Source: Epiperipatus broadwayi (taxonomy: Eukaryota > Onychophora > Udeonychophora > Euonychophora > Peripatidae). From it: a DNA stretch of 64,000 nt. Positions 1 to 11,826 of this stretch are shown piece after piece. Numbering within the stretch: position 1 is the stretch's first letter; every line of letters begins with the position of its first letter. A model generated the notes under the pieces. That model had not been told where the DNA came from and made no database searches. It was given only the letters and a program-made list of their open reading frames with translations. Location of the stretch: assembly GCA_028023455.1 (NCBI GenBank), contig JAQFVV010000017.1, positions 1,118,001 through 1,182,000 on the forward strand, written 5' to 3'. Made by a program: the position numbers and the translations under genes.

Positions 1-2950
1 CACACAATTAACTTTCCTTTCACAACTAGAGTACTCTTGATGTGAATATTTATTATTCAAAAACTATTATCCAAATAAAATTCTAAAGATTTAACTTTTT
101 ACAATAAATAACTTAGTCTGTACTCTCACTTATGATCAGAATTAAAAGAAAAAACCAGTTAGTATATATTTATAAATTAATAAGACTAATAACAATAAGA
201 TTTTGTTTTCTCTCTTTGTAGATTTTGTATTTATAATGAAAAAATAAAAAATTTAAAAAGAATCACTAATTCAAAAAAGCTTTGGAATCAAGGATTTGGG
301 ATTAAAAGTATTTTACCTGGAAATAATCTGCCAATATTCTTAGCATAATATTTGCAGTTTTAATAACTTTCAATTTTGAATAGTTAAATTTTCCAATAGT
401 TTGTTAAAAGTTAATTCTGTATTACGAAATTAATTTTATAAAATTATAAGTTAATCATAAAACATTTTTTTAAAATTATTATTTGATTCTTGTAGAAATA
501 TATCAGTCCATTTATATTTTCGGATTTCAGGTCTCAAATTTAAAATTATATCATTGTGTATATGTATATGTGAGACTTCGGGGAAATCAATTAGATATAT
601 TAATGATATACTAAAATTCCTGAATCATCAAACTAAACTATAGTTTATTATTTATTTATGCAATCTAAACGAATATACAACATGAAAAAATATACTTTTT
701 ATGATAATAAAGTATTTATCTCTAGATTGTAGAACTGTGAAAAATTAAGTTTTTGAAATCATGAAACCTATTTTTCATAATAGACAATAGAATAAAAATA
801 ATTAGAAAAAGATTTTAATACTAATATAAACATATAGTTTATAAAATCATCCTAATTTTTTTATTTGCAAAAAAAATAAAAGCAAAAATTTACTTAAAAA
901 AATAAAAGTTTAACATATGGAAATAAATTCTTGTGAATTTTTCCAATAGTTATTTTGCAAAACCTTCAAGGAGACGAGTGATGTAGATTAAGGGGTTGTT
1001 CTTTTGATGAAACTTTATACGGTTGGTACCATATTAATAATAAGGTTACACCTTAGAAATATTTTTCAAAATATGTCACTATTGATCATTTTTAAATTGA
1101 TTGTTCCTTTAGGTAATTTGATATCAAATGCATACAAAGACGTTTCATAAAATATTTTTTTTAAACTTTTATCTAATTAATCATTTTGAACTATGGAAAA
1201 AAAGTTTTGAAAATGTTAGGTTTCTCATAATTATATGGTTATAGAATAATTTATATATATATAAATCATTGCACACAAACATACTTTATATATGCAGTAT
1301 ACTTATGCGGAGATTATGCATGCATATATCGATTGACAAGTCGCTCATTTTTATCTCACATCAAATCAAGCAATTAAGTAATTGTAAAAATTAAGAAAAA
1401 TAATAAAATAGAAAATCGGTATAAAAAATTAATACATTCAACAAGTGAAAAGCAGGTTTTTTGATTTAAAAAAAATATATATATATATTTTATAATTAAC
1501 TATAGAAAGGAAAGGCAGACAGTTGTTTTTAATATGTATAAAACTACAATTTGCTTCATATTATTTATATTTAAAAATATACATGAATTAAATATTGAGA
1601 ACATCACTAATATCTTCATTAATATAGTATAGAATCATTACTTACATTAAGAATAGCTTGATTTGAAAGCAGAATGCAATTACATAACATTTGAACAAAG
1701 CCTAGAGAAAAATAAAACCATCTCTCATGGAGAAACACTTAGTTCTCTGAAGGATATTGATGAAAGATATCAGTATCATTCATTAATAAATAATGGTCCA
1801 CAGAGATCTAAAATAATATTTAAATCAAATGAGCAGGTTAACATCATCCTCATGTTTAATTAATAGTTAAAGTTGTATGAATTAGAGTACTGTTGTCTTG
1901 AAAGACTGCAGTGTTATTTAATCCTGGCATAATCTGTTCTACCAGAGAAAATTCGTTTATATAGAATAATGATTAATCTAAAAAAGAATCGTAATATAGT
2001 TGTCCAAATCATGCTGATCTTTGCAACATATTTCACAATTAGAAGAAAACAATGTTGATAATTTATTTTTGCCATTCATTAGGTGCAAATTCTTCAGGTG
2101 ACTGATAAATTTGTGAACAATTTGGTCTGTATAATACTGATGCATTCACTATTTTATATACCATCACTGTTACACCATAGTATTTACATAATAAGAATTG
2201 GCTTTAAAATGACATCATTATCATGGTAGTTTTGTTTGGGAATACATGTTTAACATTGTCTCACAATAACACTGCTTTTTGATAGATGTTTAGTGTCCAG
2301 CTTTATTTTGTTATCTTATTTTTAGTGAATACATTATTAATCTTGAAACGTTAAACATTTCTAAAGGTTTGAAAACCAAGAATTTAATTCTTTTTAAATT
2401 GAGATCACTTGATATTTCTTTACACAGATTTGTGAAATTAATATCTCTTTCTAGAAATATTATTGTTATCACATCTTTATATTTATATTTGTAAAAACAC
2501 ATATGAATATGGATTTTCATTTTTTCATGTCAAAAATATAAGGCTAACATCATGAATGTTCTTGTTATTTTGTCAAAGAAAGCCCAAAAGTATGTGTACC
2601 CACTTGTGGCATGAAGATTGCTAGTGTTAGATAACTACAGATTAGTAAAATAGGACTATGGATCTAGTAATTAATTCAAATACTCTGCTTTTGTGTAGCT
2701 GTTGCAGGAAAATATCAGCAGTAGATACAATTCAATGATAATTAAAAGAACCAATAATACCTATGATCTCTTAGAGTGCATAATAACAGCATTCAAACCA
2801 ACTTCATGAAGATTTGTAATTGTTTGTCAAAGTATTTTTGTTTTATTTGTAGCTGTGGTATAAATTTTGAGATTGGCATCAATACAACAACAAAAAGTGT
2901 AATATACTATATGTAAGTATATTGTCAGTCTAATGCATCAAATTTCTATT
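1..2950. other. Anonymous AT-rich DNA
   Basis: Very AT-rich sequence with short A and T runs and small AT dinucleotide patches (near 1250 and 1480). The reading frames here are short and have no recognisable protein character. I see no gene, RNA or clear mobile element. Confidence 0.6.
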
Positions 2951-2954
2951 TTAA

Positions 2955-3300
2955 TCAAAAGTATATGTTTAGTTTTTCTCTGAAGTTTGTGATGCTGGTG
3001 TTATAGTTATGATTACATGTTAGACTATTTCCATCATATATATTAATTGTAATAATGCTCAAGGCTAAATGGGTTTTGTAAGTAATCATTAAAAACCAGT
3101 CAACATTTAGGCAACCCAATATCAATAACAATCTCAGATTGTTACCAAGGCAACCTCCTTTTAACAATAAAGGTGGAATATATATTATATCATTAAAAAC
3201 CAGTCAACTCTTAAGTAATCCCAATGTCAATAACAATTAATAATTTTAAACTGTTGTCAAGGCAATCTCCTTTTAACAATAAAGGTTAAATATTTTTAAG
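2955..3300 (-). repeat. H4 repeat fragments, tandem, inside an H3-linked segment
   Basis: Two similar stretches, about 3085-3175 and 3189-3290, each run from CATTAAAAACCAGTCAAC through a CAAGGCAA block to CTTTTAACAATAAAGG. They are the reverse complement of the 3' part of the H4 units at 34.2-34.5 kb and 60.2-60.9 kb. The segment before them (2960-3040, GTTTGTGATGCTGGTG and TAGACTATTTCCATCAT) resembles 61045-61115, which lies next to the other H3 copy. H4 therefore appears to have inserted into a longer repeat shared by the two ends of the window. No coding potential. Confidence 0.6.
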
Positions 3301-3309
3301 CAATTCCAT

Positions 3310-3780
3310 TTTTATTTAAACTTTTTAGAAGCATTCAATATTAATAATAGCACATATGAGTATATACCACAATATTTCTAGAGGTTTTATTCTCCTCTCT
3401 TCTTCAGATGTTTCTAGTTTGATGAATGACAGAACTATCAAGGGAATCAAACCAGGGGCCTTTGGATTCTTGAATATTTAATTTAAGGTAAATCTCTAAC
3501 CAATTAGACTACTATTTCAAAGGCAACAGTTAGTAGAAATTTCATATACAGATCTACAAAGTCTTTCTGATTTCTCCATTTTAAAGAAAAGGTTAATGAC
3601 TGATTTCAAATCATTGTGAATTGTCACATTAGATTGACTTATAGGATTGTTTACTATTATCATGTGAAGAACTTCTTTGAATTTTCTTCTTTGTGAATTT
3701 TACAATTACAAAATAAATGTTCGCTTGCAGTGTTAAGATCCATAGATATAAATATCAAACATGCTAACCTAATGAATATA
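3310..3780 (-). mobile_element. H3 SINE-like unit: tRNA-like head plus hammerhead-like fold
   Basis: Read on the minus strand, an A-box-like segment (TAGTCTAATTGGTTAGAG, complement of about 3495-3511) is followed some 45 bases later by a B-box-like segment (GGTTTGATTCC, complement of 3443-3453), the layout of an internal RNA polymerase III promoter. Further on (complement of 3371-3407) comes CTGAAGA, an AGAGG/CCTCT pair and AGAAAT, a degraded hammerhead-like layout. The same order occurs at 61185-61570, so it belongs to the repeat and is not chance. The remaining 3500-3740 sequence also matches that copy. Degenerate and probably inactive. Confidence 0.55.
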
Positions 3781-4770
3781 AAATTTAAATAAAAATAATA
3801 ACACCCGCAGAAGCCATGTATAAATAATAATCTTACATCAATAAATGATAAAAGAATGAACCACTTATTCTTTAAGCTTTTAGTGGTAATAAATTTTTGT
3901 TTATTAATATTGTTGGAAGTAAAGAGTGGAAATAATATAATAGCCTGTTTATAATGTTGTTAAAACTAAAATTCTATCTTTATCTTTTAAATGTTTAATC
4001 ATAATTTTAAGATGTTTAGATTAATATATAATTTCCACTTTTTATTTTCTGCACCATCAATAAAGCAAAGCGTATAACGATTAAAAGGCATAAATAATAG
4101 GTGATCCACTTTCATTATTTATAACTTATGAGTATTATTTTATGTAGCTTCTAGAGATATTATTACTTCTATTTAAATTTATTATATATTTACATGTATT
4201 GTGATTATATTAACTCATTCAATGATGATTATATTCAAAATCACAAGAAACTCATTCGATTTTAAACTAGATAAAAACCTTAAGCTTAATACTTAAAAGA
4301 AGACTAAAGTTTACTTTATTGATAATCATTAATCGTGATTAATATTAAATCAAAGATATTGATTTCAAAATCTGGCTTCACCCACTAAAAGTACACTCAG
4401 CCACAGGTAACAAAACTAACATATGGAATAAACCTTTACTTAGCAACATCTGAAACATTGAAGCAAATAAGTTATAAATAAAATGTTTATAATGGTAAAA
4501 ATACTATAAAGTTAATAAATAGCAATTATTATATGCAAAGCATATGATGTATTAATGTATAATAATTGCATTTAAGATTTTAGGAGTTCTTGTATTGGTT
4601 TGCATTTTTATTTCCAAAACTTATGGAGATGTTAATTTTCAGATAATAATAATAATGAGATGAATCTGTTTTTATGAAAGTCAAAGATAAATGTATGGAA
4701 TGGAAGTACTTATCAACGGTTTGTATTAGTTTTTTTTAAATAGAAAAAGCTTTATGACAATATTTCTGTA
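3781..4770. other. Anonymous AT-rich DNA
   Basis: AT-rich sequence without recognisable genes or repeats beyond short simple-sequence patches. Confidence 0.55.
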
Positions 4771-4945
4771 GTGTAATTTTCACTACACCACTCTCACACA
4801 AGTTTAGGAACTGGTTTCTATCCCCTTTTAATACTTTGTGGAGGGGTGTAATCATAAACGTATGACCTTTGGTCATATATTGATGATTATACCCCTCCAT
4901 AAGATGTTGGTCAGTTGTGTGAGAATGGGGTAGTGAAAATTATAC
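4771..4945. repeat. Foldback (MITE-like) with about 30-bp terminal inverted repeats
   Basis: The left end GTGTAATTTTCACTACACC is mirrored by the right end GGGGTAGTGAAAATTATAC, and the inner GAGGGGTGTAATCAT by ATGATTATACCCCTC. The centre holds a second small palindrome, TATGACC/GGTCATA. There is no coding content, as expected of a non-autonomous foldback element. Just downstream (4966-4990) is a GGATAATCTCTAGTCTAATG motif that recurs in a hairpin at 33987-34068. Confidence 0.75.
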
Positions 4946-6206
4946 TTAGAAAATTCATTAAATGGATAATCTCTAGTCTAATGAATGACTAATAAAAATT
5001 ATTCATATACTATTTCAAGTTCATTTTATATTTAGTTAATTTTTAAAACAATACATCCTAGATTTAAAAAAAGAAACTTAATTAAAATTTGGTAATTAAG
5101 GGATTAGCTCTAAGAAAATAAAAAAACAACTGCAAAGAGAATAACTTTTGATAAGCAAGAGCAGAAATTTGCAGTGCAGGAAAAACCGTGCTGCAGAGAG
5201 AATATATAAAGAAGTTAACATTAACTCAATAAAAAAAATTCTTAGAAATAATATTTTATTAAATTTTTAAGTTAATATTAACATAATTCATTCAGCCTCA
5301 TAGATTCAGTTTCTTTCATTTGGAAAATACATTTTCAATCTTGTTAGAGAGTTCACAAAACAAGTGCTATGTAAAGCCCAAGTTAGATAAGAAGAGAACC
5401 AAATGCTGGAAAAGCAAGTTTGATTAGATCAGAAATACTACTAGTATAAAAAATATATAAATAAAAAGTACTCTGGCTATGATGGAGAACATTAATGTCG
5501 AAACAACAACCAATAAGATGTGAAGCTAGAGGTGTATTATTCAAGATTTCTGAAACATCATCTGTCAACAGAGAAAAAGGTGTCATGTGTGGCTCAGAGT
5601 TAGGATTATCTAATAATCTGAAAAAGATAATAATGATAAGCATAGCCTCTACTCCTGTTGCTCAAAAGTTGACCTTGCTTGTTAAATGGAGTATATAATG
5701 TGGAGAACTCAAAGTTGGAGATTAAAACATTAAAGAATGGGATAAAAAATATTAAAAGAGTCCTATGTCTAAAAAATATATAGTTTTAAAAAGATAACTA
5801 TAATAAGCTCTTATTGTTGTTGGTATATATAGGTCTAACTTATTTTTTTTTACTATTTTATATATTCCAACATAAATAATACATCCAAAATTTATACCTA
5901 GAAAAGCTTGTTTAACGCAGTTAAATATATCAACATAGTGTGCTACACATGCTTTCAACTAACTGGTAATCATACTTGTAGTTTATTATTATGATGTGTA
6001 TTGATTTGGTTTATTGGAAATGCACATATCTGCTTGATAGCAAATTTGTATGGTTAGTGATTTATATAGCAGATTGAAAATAATTAATGAAAGCTAGAAT
6101 AATGGAGCTGTTGTAAATTTTCTTTAGTCTCTTCATTTGAAAAAAAATAACATATAAATCTAATAATTCTAAGGTAGTGTGTAGTTTGTTTATACTGAAT
6201 ATTTCT
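4946..6206. other. Anonymous AT-rich DNA
   Basis: Two opposite reading frames of 67-86 codons overlap near 5383-5698, but neither has recognisable composition or motifs. I see no gene. Confidence 0.5.
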
Positions 6207-6466
6207 TATATATGTAAATAGAGGGATTTGAATCCAGGATGTTTCAGTCAATTTGTCCTCCACTCAATCTCATGCAACTGATTACACAGACCACACACCT
6301 GTGAAGAAGATACCTGATGAGTACTGTTTCTGCATGAAATATGTAAATTGGAGATGATGTATCTTTTTCACATGTGTGTGGTCTGTCAGTTGCTTGAGAT
6401 GAAGTGAACGATGAAAAAACTGAAAAATCCTGAGTTCAAATCCCTCTATTTACATATAAATATATT
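6207..6466. repeat. Inverted pair of H2-related arms
   Basis: Left arm about 6207-6312 and right arm about 6360-6466 are reverse complements, from ATGTAAATAGAGGGATTTGAA on the left to TTCAAATCCCTCTATTTACAT on the right. Each arm carries the H2 B-box-like GTTCAAATCCC. The axis region (6315-6357) contains CTGATGA, a short TACTG/CTGCA stretch and GAAA in hammerhead order followed by AATTGG, so the palindrome is centred on an HHR relic. Not coding. Confidence 0.7.
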
Positions 6467-7149
6467 TTTATTACACATTCAGAAATTTATGTTTATTACA
6501 TCTATGGGTGCATATAATTGTATTTTTTTTTTATTAATCAAACTTTTTCAATAATTTGTTTTTTATTTAAAACGAAATTTAATGAATGCGACATTCTTAG
6601 TTGAGTTTTGTTTCATTTTTATTGTTTACTTAATTAAATTGCTTGTTAACATTTTTGGATATACTTATGGGTATAAATTAAGGAATATTTCAGTATGTTA
6701 GCTGGGTAAGAAATTATATGATATGTGAGAGTATTACTTCATTATATGTAATCTTCCATAAAAGAATACTGACACTTCAGCAACTATTTCATAGATCTTA
6801 AAGTTACTAAATGTTTTGACTTTAAGTCTGATCTTTATGTAGATGGTTGTAAACTGATGAGGATCAAGAAATATATGATTTGAGCATTATCAACAACATA
6901 ATTATTAATTGACCACTGAGTCAAGGATATCTTCTATGTTAAATAAAATATCACAACTTTTAATTCATTTGTTCATACCTCATTCTTCTATTGGAAGCCA
7001 TTTTAAATAATGAAGAAAAATAGAATACAAAAGAAATGGATAGAACTAAGGATGGAAATATACATTTTATTTCTTTCTATTGCTATATTTCTTTTGCCAC
7101 TTAATAGTTATCATTTATATGCTGGTATAAACTATATATTCAGTTTATA

Positions 7150-7515
7150 GGGGTCAGAATGACTAATATGTCAACATGGGTAGGATGACAACCTTGGCAC
7201 TATCAAGGGCTTTGAACATTCCATCATCATATTTTCAATGAAATGGAAGGCTAAAGAGTTGTGAGTTGGAATAGTTTGAAGTCTGTCCATTAAAGTATAA
7301 AGATTGGCTACCTTAATATAAAGCTGATTACTGATTATATATATGTATGAGGATAGTAATCTGGACCAACTGATGATTGCTGGTTTAGCATAAAATACGT
7401 ATATTGTGATTATTTATCTTTTCAACATGTGTGTGATCAGGTGGGTCAGCAATATGAGATGGCACTGAGAGTGGTGAGTCATGTGAAAGTCTGAGTTCGA
7501 ACCCTGCATATATTA
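7150..7515 (+). mobile_element. H2 SINE-like repeat, long form
   Basis: The 5' segment (GTCAACATGGG, GAACATTCCATCATCA, GTCCATTAAAGTAT) is the same sequence that is triplicated at 30445-31405. The 3' segment holds the HHR-like core at 7366-7410 (ACCAA, CTGATGA, stem TGCT/AGCA, then TAAAA in place of GAAA) followed by a tail with GAGTTCGAACCCTGC, which resembles a tRNA B box. The mutated GAAA means this copy's ribozyme is probably dead. Confidence 0.65.
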
Positions 7516-7714
7516 CATATATAAATGCAGGTTTAAGCCTGTACAACATATTAAAGATCTATTAAAAAAATATGGTTATATTTCCTATCCAACTGCAGAT
7601 CAAATTTTAAATTAGCCAAGGAATAACAATTCTCCAAATAGAAATATTCCAATATATTATTTCTCAATATAAAACTTAATTTTAATATATGAATTTTTTT
7701 TGATTGTATCTATG

Positions 7715-7885
7715 TGTGGAGATAATAATCTGGATCAACTGACAAGTGCTGGTTTAGCACAAAATATGGATATAGGTGATTATTTATCTTTTTGACATGT
7801 TTGTGATCAAGTGTGTCAGCAGTATGAGATAGTGTGGATAGTTGAGGGTCATGTGAAAGTCTGAGTTCAAACTTCCTTTATTAAT
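7715..7885 (+). mobile_element. H2 SINE-like repeat copy
   Basis: Second nearby copy of the H2 3' segment. It keeps GTGCT/AGCAC as a perfect 5-bp stem II, but the core reads CTGACAA and AAAA where CTGANGA and GAAA are needed. The tail holds GTCTGAGTTCAAAC. It lies 200 bp beyond the previous copy in the same orientation. Confidence 0.65.
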
Positions 7886-8094
7886 TGAAAGCAAAAATTT
7901 CTGACTATGAAATACATGTTTTGTAATTCAAAAGAATTCTAAAATCAAAGCATCAATACTAATTGTTGATTATGATATTTTGTTTCTTCTTTCTTAATCA
8001 ATATTACTTTAGCACTAAGGATTTTAGGCTTTCTTATGAATATATCATGTTTCATTATACTACTAATATATATTTGTGTGCAAGCATGTACATA

Positions 8095-8812
8095 TTTTGT
8101 AAAGTAGGGGCAAAACTCCATACCATAGTGCCACCCAATGTAAGCCAGAGTAATCAATGTATGCAAGGTTTGTGCATAAAATCCCTATTTAGTGCCTACT
8201 CATTCAATATCTTCAGACTAGATTCTAGCTTGTGGATTTCCTCAGTGAGGAGCCTTGGGTCTGAGAGTACTGTACCTAGATCTTAGAATATAATGCAACC
8301 TTCTAGCAAACTACCTTTTATCTATTTAGTTAACTATAAAGCTATGAGTCTAAAATTAAAAACACAATGATATTTTCAATTCAAGCTCATTTGCTTGTAT
8401 AATCATATAGATCTGAACTCATTTCAGCAACTAGACATTTTGGTGTCTTTAATATCTAAATGACTATATAAGTGAATGAGGTTCGATTGAAAACATTATT
8501 ATATTTTCATTTTGGACTTTAGCTTTTATAGTTAACTAAAACAGTAAAAAGTGGCTGCTGGAGACTTGCATTAGATCCTAATATCCAAATGCAGAGTTCT
8601 CATATCCAAGGCTCCTCACTGATGAAAACCACAAACTAGAAATTAGTCTGGGGATATTGGATGAATAGGCACTAAGTAGGGATTTTATGCATAAACCTTT
8701 TTACATCCATTGATTACTCTGACTGGTGACATTATTGTATGAAGAGTTGTGACTGTTTAAACAGCTTATGTAAGCATAGGAAATGATCACGTGATTATTA
8801 GAGGTTTAATAT
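8095..8812. mobile_element. H1 inverted pair (PLE terminal-repeat-like)
   Basis: One H1 copy (8095-8455, minus in my convention, where strand follows the ribozyme) is joined tail to tail with a second copy (8456-8812, plus). Shared blocks include GTGCATAAAATCCC, TAGTGCCTACTCAT and the GAGGAGCCTTGG block. The plus copy continues past the unit boundary into the end of another unit (CTGTTTAAACAGCTTATGTAAGC), which implies head-to-tail tandem units in the source element. A frame of 107 codons at 7963-8286 reads into this repeat and is not a gene. Confidence 0.7.
8613..8654 (+). ncRNA. Hammerhead-like motif, weakened stem II
   Basis: Order seen: TCCTCA, CTGATGA, a degraded stem II, GAAA, TTAGTC, TGGGGA. 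Stem I (TCCTCA with TGGGGA) pairs over 6 bp and both core strands are intact, but stem II has lost pairing relative to the GGC/GCC of other H1 copies. Probably inactive. Confidence 0.4.
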
Positions 8813-8992
8813 ATATTTTCTAATTTTTTTTATTTCACTCATTTGTTGTTCAATTATATCTGTGTTTTTTAGTTTAGTTTTTAATATTTTCAATTTGCAG
8901 ATCTAAAATACACATGCTTAATAACATTTATCTATATCTTTTATATATATAATATAAATAAAATGTCCGTTAATTAGAACAAAATTGTAATC

Positions 8993-9186
8993 ATAATAAA
9001 AATAATAAATATTATGGTAATAAACTATTATAAACAGTCTTTCAATTTGCAGAAGTATTTTTGGTTAACTTCTTATACCTGCCTCAACTGCCGTTAAATT
9101 CAGGTTTAAGAAATTAACCGAAAGTACTTCTGCAGATCGAAAGACTTTATAATAGTTTATTACCATTATATTTATTATGATATATA
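8993..9186. repeat. Foldback element, family A
   Basis: Left arm 8993-9065 (AATAAACTATTATAAACAGTC and TTGCAGAAGTA) is mirrored by right arm 9115-9186 (TACTTCTGCA and AATAGTTTATTACCAT). The centre includes CCTCAACTGCCGTTAAATT. The same arms and the same centre recur in a larger foldback at 48325-48662, so this is a dispersed family. No coding content. Confidence 0.75.
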
Positions 9187-9189
9187 TAA

Positions 9190-10570
9190 ATAATAAATTT
9201 ATTAACTAACTAACGAAAATATACATAAAAAACGCAATTACTTTTTTACACAGTGCTTTTAATATTTCAACCAAAAAAACTGGCTTCATCAGAAATTATA
9301 ACAAAAAAACAACAATCCCAGTCTTCAGGTTGAAATAATAAGATGGGTGTGTAGAAAGGTAGATATTGGAACTGAGAAGTAATTGTTTTTTAATACATAT
9401 AATATACAAAATAAAAACATTATTTCCTTAAAAACACAATATTGTGATATGTTAACGTATAGAAAGAAAAGTAATTAAATGATTCAGTAACATTGAAATA
9501 AATATAGTAGTAATACTATCAAAAGAAATAGAAATTTCAAATACAGAATTATTTGTAAGGAAAAAGCTAGATTTAGAAAAGATTGGTGTTGAATAACAAA
9601 TATGACATTTCTTCACGAAATTAAAGTCTGAGAAAAAATGTCATATATATTCAGAAGGCTTTTTTAGTATTGATTGAAGAGTAATTTTAAAGTCAGCAGA
9701 TAAATTATATTGAATAGATAATAAATTAATTCACTGTCTAAATAACTTTGATAATTTAAAAGAACTAAAAAAAAAAAAAATTAAAACTATTTTGAAATTA
9801 GAAAAAGTATAAGACACCCGAAAAAATAATAGATGAAATAAAAAGAATATAAAGGTATCCAGTAAGGAAAATAATCATTGAAGAAAATGAAAAAACATAG
9901 AAACACACTAAATGAAGAAGAAAAAAATAATAATGAGTTAATGTAAACATAACAAAAAATTAAAATGAAAGGAAAATTAAAATTATGAAAATAAACTAGT
10001 TGACATAGAAAATTTCTTTAGAAGTGGTTACCAGTGAACTAGAATCTGAAGAATGGGACAAAAAAGGACTGAGATTAGGCAAATAAGTCAATATTATGAA
10101 GTTATATGAATACATTATCTGGATGTGAAGTGTGGATGATGATAAAACCTTTGATGAGATATATAACCAAAGTTACTCAGATATGGCTGAATACAAAAAA
10201 ATTTCAGTAAAAATTTTTAAAAGATATGCAAAAAGAGAAAAAAGGATCAAAATTATTTGGAAACTAAAAACCCTAATTATTGATGTCATTTTGGGGAACT
10301 GTTACAGAGTATGGACAAATGATGTTATAGTTGAAATGAAATCAGGTCAGTCTTCCTGCAGGAGTTTGAGAGAATGTTACAAACCTACAAATAATGAAAG
10401 GTCTTGATGAATGGAAGAAAAACTTGTAGATTTAATCGTAAATGATGATAGGACTATTATTCTGAGACTTTAATCCTAATGATCATGAAGTGCAGGTATG
10501 GTTTATAACCTAAACTGTCATTCTTCATTAATGATAGCATAGTTTATTGCTTGGAACTTCATGAGAGGTT
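9190..10570. other. Anonymous A-rich DNA
   Basis: A-rich, with a lysine-rich frame of 91 codons at 10132-10407 that opens MDDDKTFDEIYNQSYSDMAE and then becomes lysine-rich. I do not recognise it, and the flanks lack convincing splice sites. It is most likely a chance frame or an old element relic. Confidence 0.4.
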
Positions 10571-10571
10571 C

Positions 10572-10800
10572 AAGCCATGGAAGTACTAGAGTTGGGAAGT
10601 AATACAAAGATTTTGAATTTCAGAGTCCATAATTCTACCACTGCACAAAAGCATGATCGGAACTCAGAAAAAATACAGTAATTGAATAGTTTATTATTTT
10701 GGTTTTTGTAAGAAGTTTGTGCATCAGAAGTGGCAGAGGTGGGTTGGGATCTATGGACTTTGAATTTCAGAATCTGCAATTTACCACTCCATCAAACTCA
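10572..10800. repeat. Imperfect direct repeat of about 70 bp
   Basis: Two diverged copies, about 10580-10655 and 10718-10795, share TTTGAATTTCAGA followed by TCTACCACT or TTTACCACTCC and a preceding GAAGT..AGAG.TGGG block. Spacing is about 140 bp. Origin unknown. Confidence 0.45.
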
Positions 10801-11321
10801 GCAGGACATTAAATTAATAATTAAGTGCTATTTCTAAAATGTATACTGAAGAAAAGAAACAACACATTTAAATACCACATACTGTGATGTTAAAAGCAAA
10901 GCAAAAATAAAAAAATAAATTATTACTACGATGTGTGATCAAACAGATTAAGCAGTTTTGAAACTAAAGTATTGAATATATTTTTTAATTAAATGAGGCC
11001 ATGTCTTTAAAAAGAGGCATCATCAGGCCGAGCGATGAATCCATCATGAATAACAGTGAAGAAAAGACATTATTCATTAGGTCTGCTAACAATAAAGTAA
11101 CGTGAATTTGTAATACTATCTTCATTTTATGTGTAATAAATAATTAAATGCTATTTACCAGCTATTATTGGATGATCAGACAAAGTGATTTTGGAATAAC
11201 TGCCTAAAAAATACTAAACCTATTTGGAACTTAAAAAAAAAATTCAACCTTTCTCCAGGCCAGATTCAATTCAAATATCATATCACAGACCTGATAGGCA
11301 TTACCTGGGCGCTATGAAGTC

Positions 11322-11370
<49 letters not shown>

Positions 11371-11402
11371 TTGTTACAATATATATATATATATATATAT
11401 GT
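11322..11402. repeat. (AT)n microsatellite
   Basis: Two runs of AT dinucleotides, 11322-11366 and 11379-11401, separated by a short non-repeat spacer. A further (AT)n run lies at 11800-11826. Confidence 0.9.
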
Positions 11403-11419
11403 AGCAGCAGATTACCCCT

Positions 11420-11554
11420 GAATATGATGTGAAGTATTGAAAGTATATTTGGTGCTATAAATTTTACTAAAATTAAACTTGACTTAAGTCAGGTTTAATT
11501 TTTGTAAAATTTATAGCACCAAGTATACTTTCAACACTTTGCAGCATCATATTC
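11420..11554. repeat. Tight foldback with a nearby arm-related copy
   Basis: TGAATATGATG at the left pairs with CATCATATTCA at the right. Inside, GGTGCTATAAATTTTAC pairs with GTAAAATTTATAGCACC, and the axis is CTTGACTTAAGTCAG, so arms of about 60 bp have almost no loop. A related single arm (CTTGGTGCAATAAACTTTAC) occurs at 11718-11765. Confidence 0.8.
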
Positions 11555-11559
11555 ACAAT

Positions 11560-11794
11560 TAGTCCACAAAAACACTAATTTTTGCTGATCTGAATGCTAT
11601 TCGATTTTTGTTTCATTTTTTGTAATGAATTACACCTCTTTTATTTTATATTTGTGATCATTTCTTTCTTCACACATAATTTTAATTATATTTGCATCAC
11701 AACTATGGCCATATTCTCTTGGTGCAATAAACTTTACTAAATTTAAACTCTGATTTAGTCATTCTTTTACATTAATAGCTTTAATGGCAGAGTA

Positions 11795-11826
<32 letters not shown>

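Noticed and set aside
7963-8286. Frame of 107 codons
   Set aside because: It lies over an H1 repeat copy and has no protein character; the same region in other H1 copies is not open.
10132-10407. Frame of 91 codons, acidic then Lys-rich
   Set aside because: Not recognised, no convincing splice sites, embedded in A-rich DNA.
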